This document shows positions 9,818-20,842 of a DNA stretch of 64,000 nucleotides, piece after piece. Made by a program: the position numbers and the translations under genes. Source of the DNA: Apostichopus japonicus (taxonomy: Eukaryota > Echinodermata > Holothuroidea > Aspidochirotida > Stichopodidae). The first letter of the stretch is position 1. Every line of letters starts with the position of its first letter. The stretch is taken from positions 30,050,001 to 30,114,000 of the forward strand of contig NC_092568.1 of assembly GCF_037975245.1 (NCBI RefSeq). Reading direction: 5' to 3'. A model generated the notes under the pieces. That model did no database searches and was not told the origin of the DNA. It saw nothing but the letters and a program-made list of their open reading frames with translations.

Positions 9818-10753
9818 ATGGCTGTGCCTGATCGTTTAGTCTGCTGTGATGCGTGTAATATGTGGATTGAGTTTGAGATTTCTGGCTTGGAATGTGATTT
9901 TAAATCAGCATCTAGTGAAGCTATTGTGTTTGTTTGCGATAAGTGTGTGAAACTTAAGGAATTAGAGGAGCTATTGAAAAGCTGTAGTTGTGTCTGGACG
10001 GAAGTCGGGAATAGTAGGGCTGTGAGTAGTGCAGTTGCTGAAAGGGATTGTTGCGAGGTTGTTCCAACTTGTAATGGTTTTGACGTGTTACCTGTGGAGG
10101 AGTTGCGTGATGTTGATGATGGGAATGAAGTCTCCCAGGAGGGAAATAGTGAGTGGCTAGTAGTGGACGAAGTGCGTGGTGATTGTGATGTGATAGGAGA
10201 TGGTAGTGTGGTTGTAAACAGCGGTAAGTGGGGACAGGAGAAGTCGAAAGGAAGAATGGTATTGTGTGGGGATTCATTAGTACGGTATGTAGACCGAGAG
10301 TTCTGCAGGGCGGATAAAGCAAAAAGGGTCAGGGTATGTTTGCCAGGTGCTAAAATCCAGGATGTCAGTAACAGGGTAAACAAAATCGTGTCAGATGAGG
10401 AGGTGGTTGTAGTCCAGGTAGGCACTAACAATGTGCAGAAGGAGTCGCAAAACATTATTCAGTCTAGGTACCACGAATTGATGTGTCGACTAGCATCAAC
10501 TCGGGCTAAAGTTGTCATATGCAGTTTGTTGCCAAGATTTGACAGCAAGGTTCTGTCAGAAAAGATTGTAACTTTGAATGGTTTATTGTATAGTTTGTGT
10601 GCCGACTTCGGCTTCACATTTGTTGACATGTGGTCATCTTTCCAGGGTAGAAGGGATCTGTTCGCCAGGGATGGTTTGCACTTAGCTAATACTGGGGCCT
10701 CGTTGTTTGGTAGGATGGTGAATTACTCTGTTGAACAGCTATGTTTAAACTAA
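9818..10753 (+). CDS. LINE ORF1: PHD-like zinc finger plus SGNH/GDSL esterase, 311 aa
   Basis: Encodes the chaperone or accessory protein of the LINE. The N terminus has paired cysteines (C10-x2-C13 ... C40-x2-C43) with W16 between them, a PHD-like finger missing part of the usual C4HC3 set. An acidic, poorly conserved linker follows. The C-terminal ~165 residues form an SGNH hydrolase fold: GDSL at 151-154 (catalytic Ser153), a block III-like VGTNN, and DGLHLANTG near the end providing the Asp/His pair. Such esterase domains are known in ORF1 of CR1/L2-group elements. The start is the first ATG after the monomers (TTTCGTTATGG). The stop TAA at 10751-10753 overlaps the beginning of ORF2 by 13 bases and immediately follows a -1 slippery heptamer. 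Antisense frames of up to 238 codons are shadows. Confidence 0.88.
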   Translation: MAVPDRLVCCDACNMWIEFEISGLECDFKSASSEAIVFVCDKCVKLKELEELLKSCSCVWTEVGNSRAVSSAVAERDCCEVVPTCNGFDVLPVEELRDVDDGNEVSQEGNSEWLVVDEVRGDCDVIGDGSVVVNSGKWGQEKSKGRMVLCGDSLVRYVDREFCRADKAKRVRVCLPGAKIQDVSNRVNKIVSDEEVVVVQVGTNNVQKESQNIIQSRYHELMCRLASTRAKVVICSLLPRFDSKVLSEKIVTLNGLLYSLCADFGFTFVDMWSSFQGRRDLFARDGLHLANTGASLFGRMVNYSVEQLCLN

Positions 10754-13689
10754 ATTGGGGGGCGATGAAGTCAGGAATTAGTTTGGATAAGGATTATGTT
10801 CCTAGTGGAGGCGATTATAGGCGTTTTGAGAGCAAAATAAGTGATAGTCATAGTTCTAACTTTAGGAGGCATGCTAATGTACGTAGTTTCAGGGATAGGC
10901 TGAAGATTGTCTTTACCAATGCTAGAAGTATTCGTAAAAATTTTGCTGAATTTACTGTGCTTCTCGAGGATCTGAAACCGGATGTGTTTGGTATCACCGA
11001 GTCTTGGTTAAGGGAGGACATTGATAGTGCTGAGGTTTCTCACCCGGGGTATGTTGTGTATCGTCAGGACAGAAGGGATACTCATAATGGGGTTGGTGGG
11101 GGAGTGTTACTGTATGTTAGGGATGACATTGTAAGTGTTGAGAAATCTCAGTTGCAAGGGTCTTTTGTTAATTCTGTCTGGTGCGAGTTGTCCACAAACA
11201 ACTCCAAAAGGTCCAGGGACGTTATCACTGTAGGTGTTGTTTACCGCTCTCCTAACAGCAGCGATGATAATGATGTCGTGCTGTTTGATTCAATTAGAAA
11301 GGCTGCTAAAGGTGATGTTGTTATAATGGGCGACTTTAATTTTCCTGACATTAATTGGATAGATGGTTCTAGTAGTAGGAAAGGTAGTAATTTTCTAGAT
11401 GTTGTGCAAGATTGCTTTTTACATCAACATGTTACTTTCCCTACTAGGGGGGATAACATCCTGGATCTTGTTTTGAGTTCTAATCCAAGCAATGTTGTTG
11501 ATTTGACCGGTCTAGGAAAACTAGGAACTAGTGATCATGATATACTAGCTTTTGATGTTGTTTGTAAGGTCGTAAGTTCTATTAGCAAGGAAAAAGTCCC
11601 TGATTTTTCGAGATCAGATACAGAGGCAATTGAAACTTTACTAAAGGGTACAGATTGGATTAATTTGTTTAGTGATATGAGTGCTTCTCAGTCTTGGATT
11701 TGTTTTGCTGATAAATTAAAGGTCATTATGGAAAATCATGTTCCGTGGAAGAATCGTCGTCGTAAAAGCAGTATGCCTCACTGGATGAATAAGAAAGTTA
11801 GATGTGCAATTAGGCAAAAACGTAGAATGTGGAAGTTGTTTAGGAGGACTAAATCTGAATCTCTTTTGGCCAAGTTTAAAATTCATCAGCTGAAAGTAGA
11901 ATGCTTAGTCTCTGATGCAAAATTGAATTTCGAAAAAAGCATCGCCCTAAAAATTAAGGATAACCCAAAGGCCTTCTTTTCTTATGTCAGGTCTAAGCAG
12001 AAAGTTAAAGATGCAATTGTTTCCCTTAGGGCACCACAGGCTGATAAGATAGTTACTGATAGTCAGGATCTTGCAGATCTTTTGAACGACTATTTTGTGT
12101 CGGTTTTCACAAGGGAAGATACGAGTAGTATTCCAGATTTTCAGGGGGGCAGTGATAGGCCTAAACTGGATACGGTCTTATTTTCGGATGACGTTGTCTT
12201 AAAGGAGCTGCTTCGTCTAAATGTTTCTAAAGCTTCTGGACCGGATGCAATCCATCCGTATTTGTTGAAGACTTTTGCACACTATTTCTGCGTTCCACTC
12301 TCGTTGATTTTTAGTAAATTTATGGATGAAGGTTATGTTCCTAGGGACTGGAGATGTGCTAATATTACCCCAATTTTCAAGAAGGGTGATAAGACTAAGC
12401 CCTGTAATTATAGGCCCGTTAGTCTCACTAGTGTAGTTTGTAAGGTCATGGAGTCTATTGTTAAAAAGTCTTTGGTCTGTCACTTCAGCAGTCAGTCTTT
12501 GATCAGAGAGTCTCAGCATGGCTTTTGTCAAAAAAGGTCTTGTCTCACTAATATCCTTGAGTTTATGGAAGATGTAACAAGCTCACTAAATAGGCAGATG
12601 TCTGTAGATGTTGTGTTCCTGGATTTCCAGAAGGCCTTTGATAAAGTTCCCCACCAGCGTCTTTTACTTAGGCTGAAGAGCATGGGTGTCATAGGGAATT
12701 TACTGTCTTGGATCGGGAATTGGCTTGGTAATAGGGAACAGAGGGTGGTAATTAATGGCTGTGCTTCTTCTTGGCAGAACGTTACTAGTGGGGTTCCACA
12801 AGGGTCTGTATTAGGTCCCCTGTTGTTTGTTGCCTATATAAATGACATCGACGGAGATATTTTGTGTACAGCTAAGAAGTTTGCTGATGACACCAAATTG
12901 TATTCTGAGGTCTCTTCCAAAAGCGATTCTGAGAAATTTCAAGCGGATTTAGATAAGATTTTTTCCTGGTCTCAGGGGTGGCAAATGCTTTTTAATATTG
13001 ATAAATGTAAGGTAATGCACATTGGTAGTAGTAACCAAAAGTTTACATACAATCTAAATGGTGTGGAGTTACAGGAGGTCTCTGTTGAAAGAGACCTAGG
13101 TATCTACATTGACTCGTCTCTGCAACCTTCCAAACATTGTCTTGAAGCTGCTAAAAGAGGTAATAGGGTTTTAGGTATGATCAAGAGGAACTTCAGTTTT
13201 CTGAAAGAGGACATCGTAGTTAGGCTTTATAAGCAGTTGGTTAGGCCTCATCTGGAGTATGCTGTGCAGGCTTGGAACCCTTATTTTGCTAAGGATAAGG
13301 AAGTACTTGAAAAGGTCCAGAGGAGGGCTACTAGGATGATTAGTTCCTTAAAGAGGGTTCCTTATTATAGGCGGTTACAACTGTTGAATCTCACCACACT
13401 GGAGCTTAGGAGGTTACGTGGGGACTTGATCCAGGTTTTCAAGATTGTGTATGGTTTCGACAATTTATCCTTTACCGACTTTTTCATGTTTGCAAACAGT
13501 AGTTGTACTAGAGGTCATTGTCTTAAACTTCAAAAGTCGCATAGTAGGATTAATATTCGGCATAACTTTTTTTCTAATAGGGTTGTGAATGAGTGGAATA
13601 GTTTGCCTGAGAAAGTTGTACTTGCAAGTAGTGTCAATGGGTTTAAGAATGCTTTGGACAAGCACTTTAAGCATTGTAATCGGGTCTGA
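10741..13689 (+). CDS. LINE ORF2: endonuclease-reverse transcriptase, 982 aa
   Basis: The catalytic polyprotein for target-primed reverse transcription. The N-terminal endonuclease/exonuclease/phosphatase domain (about residues 54-275) has FTNARS, TESWL, VVYRSPN, MGDFN (Asp198, Asn200) and TSDHD (Asp265, His266). A linker rich in basic residues follows. The reverse transcriptase (about 485-790) shows SGPDAIHP, ITPIFKKGD, NYRPVSL, HGF, FLDFQKAFD (Asp628), SGVPQGSVLGPLLF and the catalytic FADD (Asp716, Asp717). A conserved thumb-like C-terminal part (LGIYID, KQLVRPHLEYAVQAW) follows. No RNase H domain is seen. The frame is unbroken and all the catalytic residues I can check are present. The first ATG overlaps the ORF1 tail, so initiation may depend on reinitiation or frameshifting. 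Confidence 0.93.
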   Translation: MFKLNWGAMKSGISLDKDYVPSGGDYRRFESKISDSHSSNFRRHANVRSFRDRLKIVFTNARSIRKNFAEFTVLLEDLKPDVFGITESWLREDIDSAEVSHPGYVVYRQDRRDTHNGVGGGVLLYVRDDIVSVEKSQLQGSFVNSVWCELSTNNSKRSRDVITVGVVYRSPNSSDDNDVVLFDSIRKAAKGDVVIMGDFNFPDINWIDGSSSRKGSNFLDVVQDCFLHQHVTFPTRGDNILDLVLSSNPSNVVDLTGLGKLGTSDHDILAFDVVCKVVSSISKEKVPDFSRSDTEAIETLLKGTDWINLFSDMSASQSWICFADKLKVIMENHVPWKNRRRKSSMPHWMNKKVRCAIRQKRRMWKLFRRTKSESLLAKFKIHQLKVECLVSDAKLNFEKSIALKIKDNPKAFFSYVRSKQKVKDAIVSLRAPQADKIVTDSQDLADLLNDYFVSVFTREDTSSIPDFQGGSDRPKLDTVLFSDDVVLKELLRLNVSKASGPDAIHPYLLKTFAHYFCVPLSLIFSKFMDEGYVPRDWRCANITPIFKKGDKTKPCNYRPVSLTSVVCKVMESIVKKSLVCHFSSQSLIRESQHGFCQKRSCLTNILEFMEDVTSSLNRQMSVDVVFLDFQKAFDKVPHQRLLLRLKSMGVIGNLLSWIGNWLGNREQRVVINGCASSWQNVTSGVPQGSVLGPLLFVAYINDIDGDILCTAKKFADDTKLYSEVSSKSDSEKFQADLDKIFSWSQGWQMLFNIDKCKVMHIGSSNQKFTYNLNGVELQEVSVERDLGIYIDSSLQPSKHCLEAAKRGNRVLGMIKRNFSFLKEDIVVRLYKQLVRPHLEYAVQAWNPYFAKDKEVLEKVQRRATRMISSLKRVPYYRRLQLLNLTTLELRRLRGDLIQVFKIVYGFDNLSFTDFFMFANSSCTRGHCLKLQKSHSRINIRHNFFSNRVVNEWNSLPEKVVLASSVNGFKNALDKHFKHCNRV
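10744..10750 (+). promoter_or_regulatory. candidate -1 frameshift site (T TTA AAC) at the ORF1/ORF2 junction
   Basis: In the ORF1 frame the codons are TGT TTA AAC TAA, so the heptamer T TTA AAC has the exact X XXY YYZ phasing of a canonical -1 slippery site, with the ORF1 stop next. Slippage by one base gives TTT AAA CTA AAT, which is the ORF2 frame. The ORF2 ATG (10741-10743) directly precedes it, so termination-reinitiation is an alternative. I see no strong hairpin in the next 80 bases. Confidence 0.5.
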
Positions 13690-13726
13690 GTGTTTGTGTC
13701 TTCAGTTTTTTTTCCCTCTCTTTATA

Positions 13727-13787
13727 GGGTCCTTGATGGGGACTTAAGTGTCCCTCCTGATCCTTTTTTCTACTAAACTAAACTAAC
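13727..13787 (+). repeat. LINE 3' UTR hairpin and short tandem tail
   Basis: Stem GGGAC (13739-13743) pairs with GTCCC (13750-13754) around loop TTAAGT. The element then ends in a short ACTAA-type tandem tail (TACTAAACTAAACTAAC) instead of poly(A). A 3' stem followed by a microsatellite-like end is characteristic of CR1/L2-type LINEs, whose reverse transcriptase recognises the 3' end of its own RNA. Confidence 0.7.
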
Positions 13788-16700
13788 CCTCCGAGCTTAT
13801 CCCGCCCACCCTCCCCCTCAATCGTGCCCATCAAATTTTCACTCTTCCCAATAAAATTAGCCTACTGATACAAAAAAGAAAATTGTCTTGCAAATGTTAC
13901 TGTTAAACAGTTATTAAAAATATATATTGATAGAAATTTTCTACGTGACTCTTGTATTATAAACGTCACTAAGACTACAATAAAAACCTTCTAGAAGAAT
14001 GCTCAGTTAAATACAATCAAATTCAATAACCCCTTTACACGTACTCACACTCTCGAACATTGTATGAGTTGCTCGTAGGTCTACTGTTACAAAAGAATCC
14101 GAAAGTAGTAGTGTTGTAAGTTTACAGAGCATGCGTATTGAAAAAGACCGAAAGAGTAACCAAGGATCTATGTAAGAAAATAGCTAGTTTCGCACAAAAC
14201 GAGATATCTATTCCGCTAGATTTCTCACATCATGACCTATGACGTCAGTTAAAAAATTCGCTGACCTGTCGTATAACATGATGCTCTATCATTCACACAT
14301 TTTAACCAGGACTTGTAAGGAAAGTAACACTTGTCAACCAGTCTTTCCCCAAACTTGTTTTTTTCGATTATTTTTTTTTTATCATTCTACATACAGTTGT
14401 AATATTATCAGGTAGTTTTTTATTTTTAATGGGAAAGGCCCGGAAGATCCAAACTAAAATATATATCCTTTTTTCTCTTGGAATTTAATGTTACTTTGAA
14501 ATTAATCTTTCTTGATCCTTTCTCGACAGGCTGGATTATCTTGTTTCAAATGACAAATCGGATTCAACATCACCCAATCGATTGATCAATCAGGCCATGC
14601 ATTTTCAAATACATAGCTAAATTATCGAGTAAGATTCGATATCAACTATCACTTCCACATGATGATAAAATTAGAACAGATTTCTTGTGAAGACTGACTG
14701 TAATCCAAGCTCATGACTATCATTACCTGACTTTAATCCATGAAAATCAAAGACCAGGTTATCCCCTCGCGACCTTTTCACCAACATCCCTTACACAGTC
14801 AATATATTACCAAACAGTAAAAGACTACTAAAAGCAACATATTCGGCAAGTCTCCTGTTGCTCAAGGGACTAAACCCACATCAGAATTCTAGTTAATATA
14901 TTATAGAATGTCAGGACATGGTCACCCAATCACTGAACCTCAAACAAACGTTTTACTGTCCATTCTAAGTAAACTTGCCCTCCCTGGATAAATATAAGTC
15001 TACTTTTTAAGATTTCTCTTACATATCTGAGAATAATTGGATGGTCCAGAATATACAGGACAGCTTACTTTCAGTCACTTTCTTCTGGTAAAATGTTTAG
15101 GCCACTACTCAAGACCTTTATAAGCTTGAAAACAACCCACATAGTACCTTGATTTAATCCAAACATCTGAAACTTAATCCATCAAGCATCGAATTGAGAA
15201 ATGTTGATACTCGGAATCTCTCTGAGTAAATTTTATTTATCGTCATGTCAAACATTGCTAATGCAGCAAACATGGGGGCCGGCAAATTTTCTTTTCCATC
15301 CCCACCCCACCAATTCTTCCCTTCCCACCCCCATAAACCTCCCCTCCCACCTCATATCCCGCACTCCTTCCTCCCTATGCTCTACCGAAAAACCAAAACC
15401 AGAGCGAAGACACTCAAACCAGGTTACTTACTTGCCGCCACAAAAGAAATAGATTCTAAATGTAGAACACGAGCTTGGAGAAGATTCAAACTGAACATAT
15501 TTCTTACAAGATATCTTGAAAAACTCTGGTGAAAAACCACCTCTAATTGGAGAGCTACTGGACAGTTTGCCCGCGTTGCAGACATGTATTACTCCTGCAC
15601 CGGTTAGCTGCATCCGTAACATGGTACATATCCACACCTGCTATGAAGGTTACTGGACAGCAAAAACGTGCTTTGTTTGACAACAGCAGCCAGCCAGGTA
15701 CAATGACCATGAGGAAATTGGAGGTCAGGTCTTGATGAGTTTAGGGTCAACTTGGTCAAGTGTGTTCAAGTATTCTGTGAGAGTGAATCGCAAGGCTATT
15801 GTTTATCATCTCAGGAATGTTTAAGTATGTCTAGTGGCATTGAAAAAGCTTAAAAAACTCTCACACCATAATTAAGATGACATCTCAACAGGTTTTAAAC
15901 AGTGTATCCAAAGAGCTTCAGAATGTTATACAAGAAAATAATTTAAATTTCAAATAAATCAAGAGAAGATTATCATTTAAATGTAGTCAATACCTCCAAA
16001 ATGTTCAACACTGTGACGGGGTTGTCACTTTAAAGGATAACACCGAGCACAAAATTAATGTTGGTACATTGTAAAATGTATAAAGACCATTGCTATCAGG
16101 TCCACCTTGTATTTCTATAACACTATTTTATGATTTGACCCCTCAAACAAATTGAGGTTCATCAGTTCAAGCAACTGGACTTTTCTAGTCGAACTGAACA
16201 GACCGTTATTAGTCACTTTCTCAGATGCAACACAAAACTCAACATTTGGGGGAAAAGAAATGACATTTTTCATGGCCTCAGATGACATGTTTAAAATGTA
16301 TTACAAATTTTTCATGAACAAGTAGTGTTGAATGCAATTCAAAAGGTGATCTGTTGTTTATACGAAATTAAAAGAACATGTTTTGGATGAGTTATTAGAA
16401 TTGATAAAACAATGGATTAAAATTAAAATTAAGGACTGCACTGAGAAGCTGACGTCATCGCACGTTTAGCCTTAAAGGAGTATTTCAGAAATTTTAACAT
16501 ATTTTTATAGGTGAATATCATGAAAAACGTAATAGGTATAGAAGGATAACTAGCACTAAAATTTTACTTTTTTTTCTTGGACTTGAACGAAACAAGACTA
16601 AAGATTCTGTCAGAAGTCATCCTTTACATATGTAACTGTTGAATATTTACCGAATATACTTGGAAATATCTTTATACTATTTCAAGATTTAATGCAGAGA

Positions 16701-17021
16701 TTCTCTATTGTGACAGCCAAATGTGACCTCTGCAATATATCCGGGGTGGACATACAGGAAAGGAGATATAGATGAGCCAGTGAGTGGTAGGAGGGTGGTT
16801 AAAATATTACTACACAAACTACCCAAGGGTTAAATTTAAAAAATATTCAATTAAAGAATCATAATTCAATGTGAAAACCGCCCCTAAAAACCCTTGCTAT
16901 TTCACTACTCTTGATTACCTAAGATGCACTGCACCTTTAATAACAAGTTTGTTTAAATAATTATTTAAATGATGCATTAAAGATTGTTTTCTGAATAAGG
17001 CACTCATTTTCAGTAATTTCC
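13788..17021. other. intergenic, including RPS6KC1 3' UTR at the right end
   Basis: Noncoding sequence between the LINE tail and the RPS6KC1 stop codon (17022-17024). On the minus strand an ATTAAA hexamer at 16938-16933 lies about 85 bases after the stop and is the nearest candidate poly(A) signal. CT-rich runs occur at 15295-15400. Short open frames here have no recognisable similarity. Confidence 0.45.
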
Positions 17022-17132
17022 TCAGCCTCTCACGGTGTACCAGTCCACACCGGTGAAAAACGGATGAGATCGGATTTCGTCCACGCCGGATCGACCCGCA
17101 CCAAGCCGCTCGTGTGGTATTGGCTGAATAAG
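17022..17132 (-). CDS. RPS6KC1: RPS6KC1 coding exon 13 (residues 1328-1363 and stop)
   Basis: C terminus [13 protein letters not shown] ... [11 protein letters not shown], matching human LLQFNPLERLGAG ... KSHPFFTPVDW. Stop TGA at 17024-17022. Confidence 0.93.
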   Translation of the reverse strand, partial: LIQPIPHERLGAGRSGVDEIRSHPFFTGVDWYTVRG

Positions 17133-20100
17133 CTATGGACACAATCAGCACAACAGAAAAGTTTGGGAAAAGTTGTGTAAAAATATTGAGACTTACAACA
17201 TGTGTTGTGAGACTAATTAAACATCCATCGGGAAAACATTACATTGCATACAGAAACATCCGCTCTAAGTTTATATTCGAGACATGTAATACATATCAAT
17301 TTATATGGCAATGCTAGCCCTGAATGATAAATGACGAGCATGGCTTTGAGAACAAACAAAGCCATGAAAATGATGTTACTGGACACCTATTTTGAAGTGG
17401 CTTTCATAAATTCATAATACATTCAGGGGGTGGGGTGTGAAATTGAGCTAGGGTGAGAAGGTTGGGTAGTGCTTTACTTGATGACTCTGACATCAACTAT
17501 ATCTCCAAGGGTAAATTATGAAAAAAAAATAAAAATAGAATTCTCTTGAAAATCTCTCTTCATGAACTATTCTTTATTCCTTATTTTCTACTGAAATCTT
17601 GGTAGTACCATTCCTCCATTACTGTCTTTTAAACAAACTGATTCTTTGTACTTCATATGTTGGAGGGTGTACACCACTTATATCAAATGTTCTTTTTTGT
17701 TCAAAGAAACGCATGTCTTTCTCACAAAGTGACCTCAGCTAACATCTACCAAAATCGCAAGACTTGTCCATATCTTTCGTAATGAAACATGTTTATCAGA
17801 AAGTGAAGCTCCAACTTTAAGGGTAGCAGACAGAGGGTTCAGTCAGACTAAACGATAACATTGAAACTGAATAATTAAGCAGCTTATCAACTTTGACCTT
17901 CAATATTGCAACGCTACTAAATTCAAATCACAGGGATATTTATTGGCTTCACAAGTTGCATTTCATTTTCAAAATGAAGAAAAACAATTGCTTTCTGTAC
18001 GTTCTTTATAAATATTCTGAGCCAATTTACAGAATCATCAAATCAATTCAGTCATTTTTAATGAGTCAATATTCTTTTAAGGCCGTCTGGGCCTGATCAA
18101 CAGCAAGCTTTATTTGAAGACAAACATACAGATGAAAATGAAAGATATATTTAGAAGAACAAGTCATAATTAAACATCATTTGTGCTTAAAACATGCGAG
18201 ATGCAAGAGTTTAAATAAGAAATTGTAGAATTTTTGGGCAGGTGATATAGTTGATGTTAATGTTGTTTTGTTCAGTGCAGTTGTCTACCAGTTCTATTGA
18301 CCACATTCTGTAAAATGTGAAGCAACTATCATTCTCTTCTCCAGTTTCCTTCCTTGCCCTCCCTCCCCCCACCCCATCATAAACTAATCTTGCGACATTT
18401 AAAGAATAAAAGACAAAGATTGCTCTGCAAATGATGGTTTGGATGGTACTCACTTGTTTGAGAAGGCTTCCTCCTTCACTGGAGACGTGAGTTGGAATTG
18501 AGAGTTCGGTGTGAGTACTGATGCCGCACGGATGACAAGAATGTAACGACTGTGAGAGGAAAACACGACAAGAACTCAAAAGTCTTACTTCACAGTTACT
18601 CTTACACTTCACAAACAATTACAGAAGCTGGTTGCAATTTATACTACAAGTTCTGCAAAACCTAAATGTTGGTTTCTACCAGATTCGATGATCGCTATAG
18701 GGTGTTGTTTCCTATGATGGTTGTGAAGTATATTGCTGTCACCTAACATAATGAAATCCAGATACAGAGAGCTAAGATCCTTGGATCATCTAACCAAGAA
18801 AAGACTTAGTGAAGCCTTTTGGGTTTAATTACCCTTCAGTACAGGTTGGCTGTAAGAGTTTTCAAATACTGCCACAAACAACAGGTGACATCTGTTCACT
18901 AACATGAAGTATTACAGCCTCTGTATGGTCATAGGCTAAACATACACCGGTCAATACTGACAACTCATGAAACTTGACACTTAACGACACTTTATGAAAA
19001 TTTAACTCCAACCAAGCTGTACAATTCCATGCAGTGCAGTCATTTTTTGTAGCCACAGGTTGGGGCGGAGCGTACAGAAATTTTTGGAGTAAAGATACTC
19101 CCTAGATCGCCGGAAATGACCCTTTCCGGGCCTTGCTTAATTGCAGATAAACGAAGAATAAATAGGTGTCATCGTCATTTTGTCAGAAAATTACACCAAC
19201 AAAATGTGACAAATGTCAATAGGTACATGAGAGCGCAATAAAAAAATCAATAATCGCGAATAAGTAAAAAGTGGTAAAAAGCCGAAAAGGGTGCCAGCAG
19301 TCCATTTGAGTCCATCAGGGGTGGCATCCGCCCCCCCCCCCTGACTGTATGGACGCTCCGCCACTGGGAAGGTTACAAGTAACTTGTCCAAAAGGTAAGG
19401 AGATTTGAATGCTTGTACTTTAGCAAGAAGATGATGTTGCATTGCAAATACAAGGCGTTACTGTGAGTCAATTGAGAGGTATCGCCTTAGTATTGCATCA
19501 ATAATGGAAAACATATATACAGTTCCAAGCAACAACAAAAAACTTTACCCAAAAAAAAAACTATACACTATCTTCAAAGAAAAAAGGGAGAAGTTAACAG
19601 TACATTATCCAAATTCTCTCACATATTTACAGTACCGGACACAATACTTTGAGAAGCATTTATTCCTCTACATTTTGATTAAGGCCAGTGAAATGTCGAT
19701 ATAAAAACACCTAGAAACGCATGAATGGAGATGTTTTGATGTGGGCAGACCAAATCTGTCAAATGATGTTTTTTAAGTGACCTTTTTTTCCCCCATAGTA
19801 GAGCTAACCTTGATACACAGTTGAGAAAATATTCCTATGCATTTTTTTCTATCATACGGCCTTGTTGATACATTAACCTTCATAACAGGAACCGGGAGAA
19901 ACTCAAGAACAAAACATGAAACAGAAAACCCCAACAACTACAAGTAGAAACTATGTAGCTTTATCAAATGGGAAGTTAAGAGCTCTTTGTAAAATATCGA
20001 GGTACCCACCGAGCAGGCATTTATTTTCTGTGATTACAAATGTTTTGTTTTCTTATTTAAGTTCATTACAATTGTACCAATCCAGTGTACTTGCGCCACT

Positions 20101-20684
20101 TGACTACTTGTCACTCAAGCATTGAGAGGAAACGTGAACATCTATAATGAAGTGTTTCTAAAAACTGGTGCTGGTCCTTTGCGATCACACTTCATGAATA
20201 TGAACTTCAGCCTAGAAGTCTACGCGTCTATTAGATCAGCGATGAAACCAGTTAAGGTTAATTAAATTTCCCAAGGTAATAATAAAAAAATTAAAAAACT
20301 AAAGGCTACCGACCTCGTCCCATGTCCTTTGTTTTAATGTCCACATTGACTTTCAGTGTTAATCACACAGAGAAAGAACACAAAGAAAAGGGTGATTTCA
20401 AAAGTTTAAAACCTTCTACTTTCTCTCTTGAATGTGAAACTAGGCAGGCTAATAAAACTAATATGAACGAGTAATGGTGACATATGGCTAGTAGCAATAA
20501 CACGAGGTGAAAGTTCTAAGTAGATTAATTTAACAGTGTGAACAATGGGCTATCAAGCTGTTTGTTCAGATTAGGCTTCTCACAGTTAATGTGGAGACTT
20601 TCTTTGATCCTAAGCTGGAGCATAGTGTTAGCTGAGTTCAATCTACTTTCACCTTGTCTTGTTGCTATTAGCCATGAATATACA

Positions 20685-20774
<90 letters not shown>

Positions 20775-20811
20775 TATATATATATATAGATATATGTATA
20801 GATAGATATAG

Positions 20812-20842
<31 letters not shown>

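Larger units (their letters stand above)
9048..13787 (+). mobile_element. apparently intact CR1/L2-group LINE retrotransposon
   Basis: A ~4.7-kb non-LTR retrotransposon with all expected parts in order: 5' region with ~204-bp monomers, ORF1 (PHD-like finger and SGNH esterase), ORF2 (AP-type endonuclease and reverse transcriptase), a short 3' UTR with a hairpin, and a tandem ACTAA-type tail. An esterase in ORF1 and no RNase H in ORF2 are known of the CR1/L2 lineage. Both frames are open from end to end, so this is a young and possibly active copy. The 3' end (tail 13771-13787) is clear. The 5' end is uncertain: I placed it at a duplicated CCGTAGCTTTGGTCGT (about 9048 and 9067). No target duplication was identified, which is common in this group. 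It separates the convergent K2P and RPS6KC1 genes. Confidence 0.85.

Noticed and set aside
9739-10455. 238-codon open frame on the minus strand
   Set aside because: It lies antisense to LINE ORF1, has low-complexity Ser/Thr/Leu composition, and shows no family signature. ORF1 has clear domains, so this is a shadow frame.
16474-16941. Possible TTAA-duplicating DNA transposon (TTAAAGG at both ends, inverted)
   Set aside because: Only seven terminal bases resemble each other, and TTAA is common in AT-rich DNA. No coding or internal symmetry supports it.
19058-19366. 8-bp target duplication for the 19-kb hAT-like element
   Set aside because: I compared the flanks on both sides and found no convincing match, so only the terminal-repeat evidence is reported.
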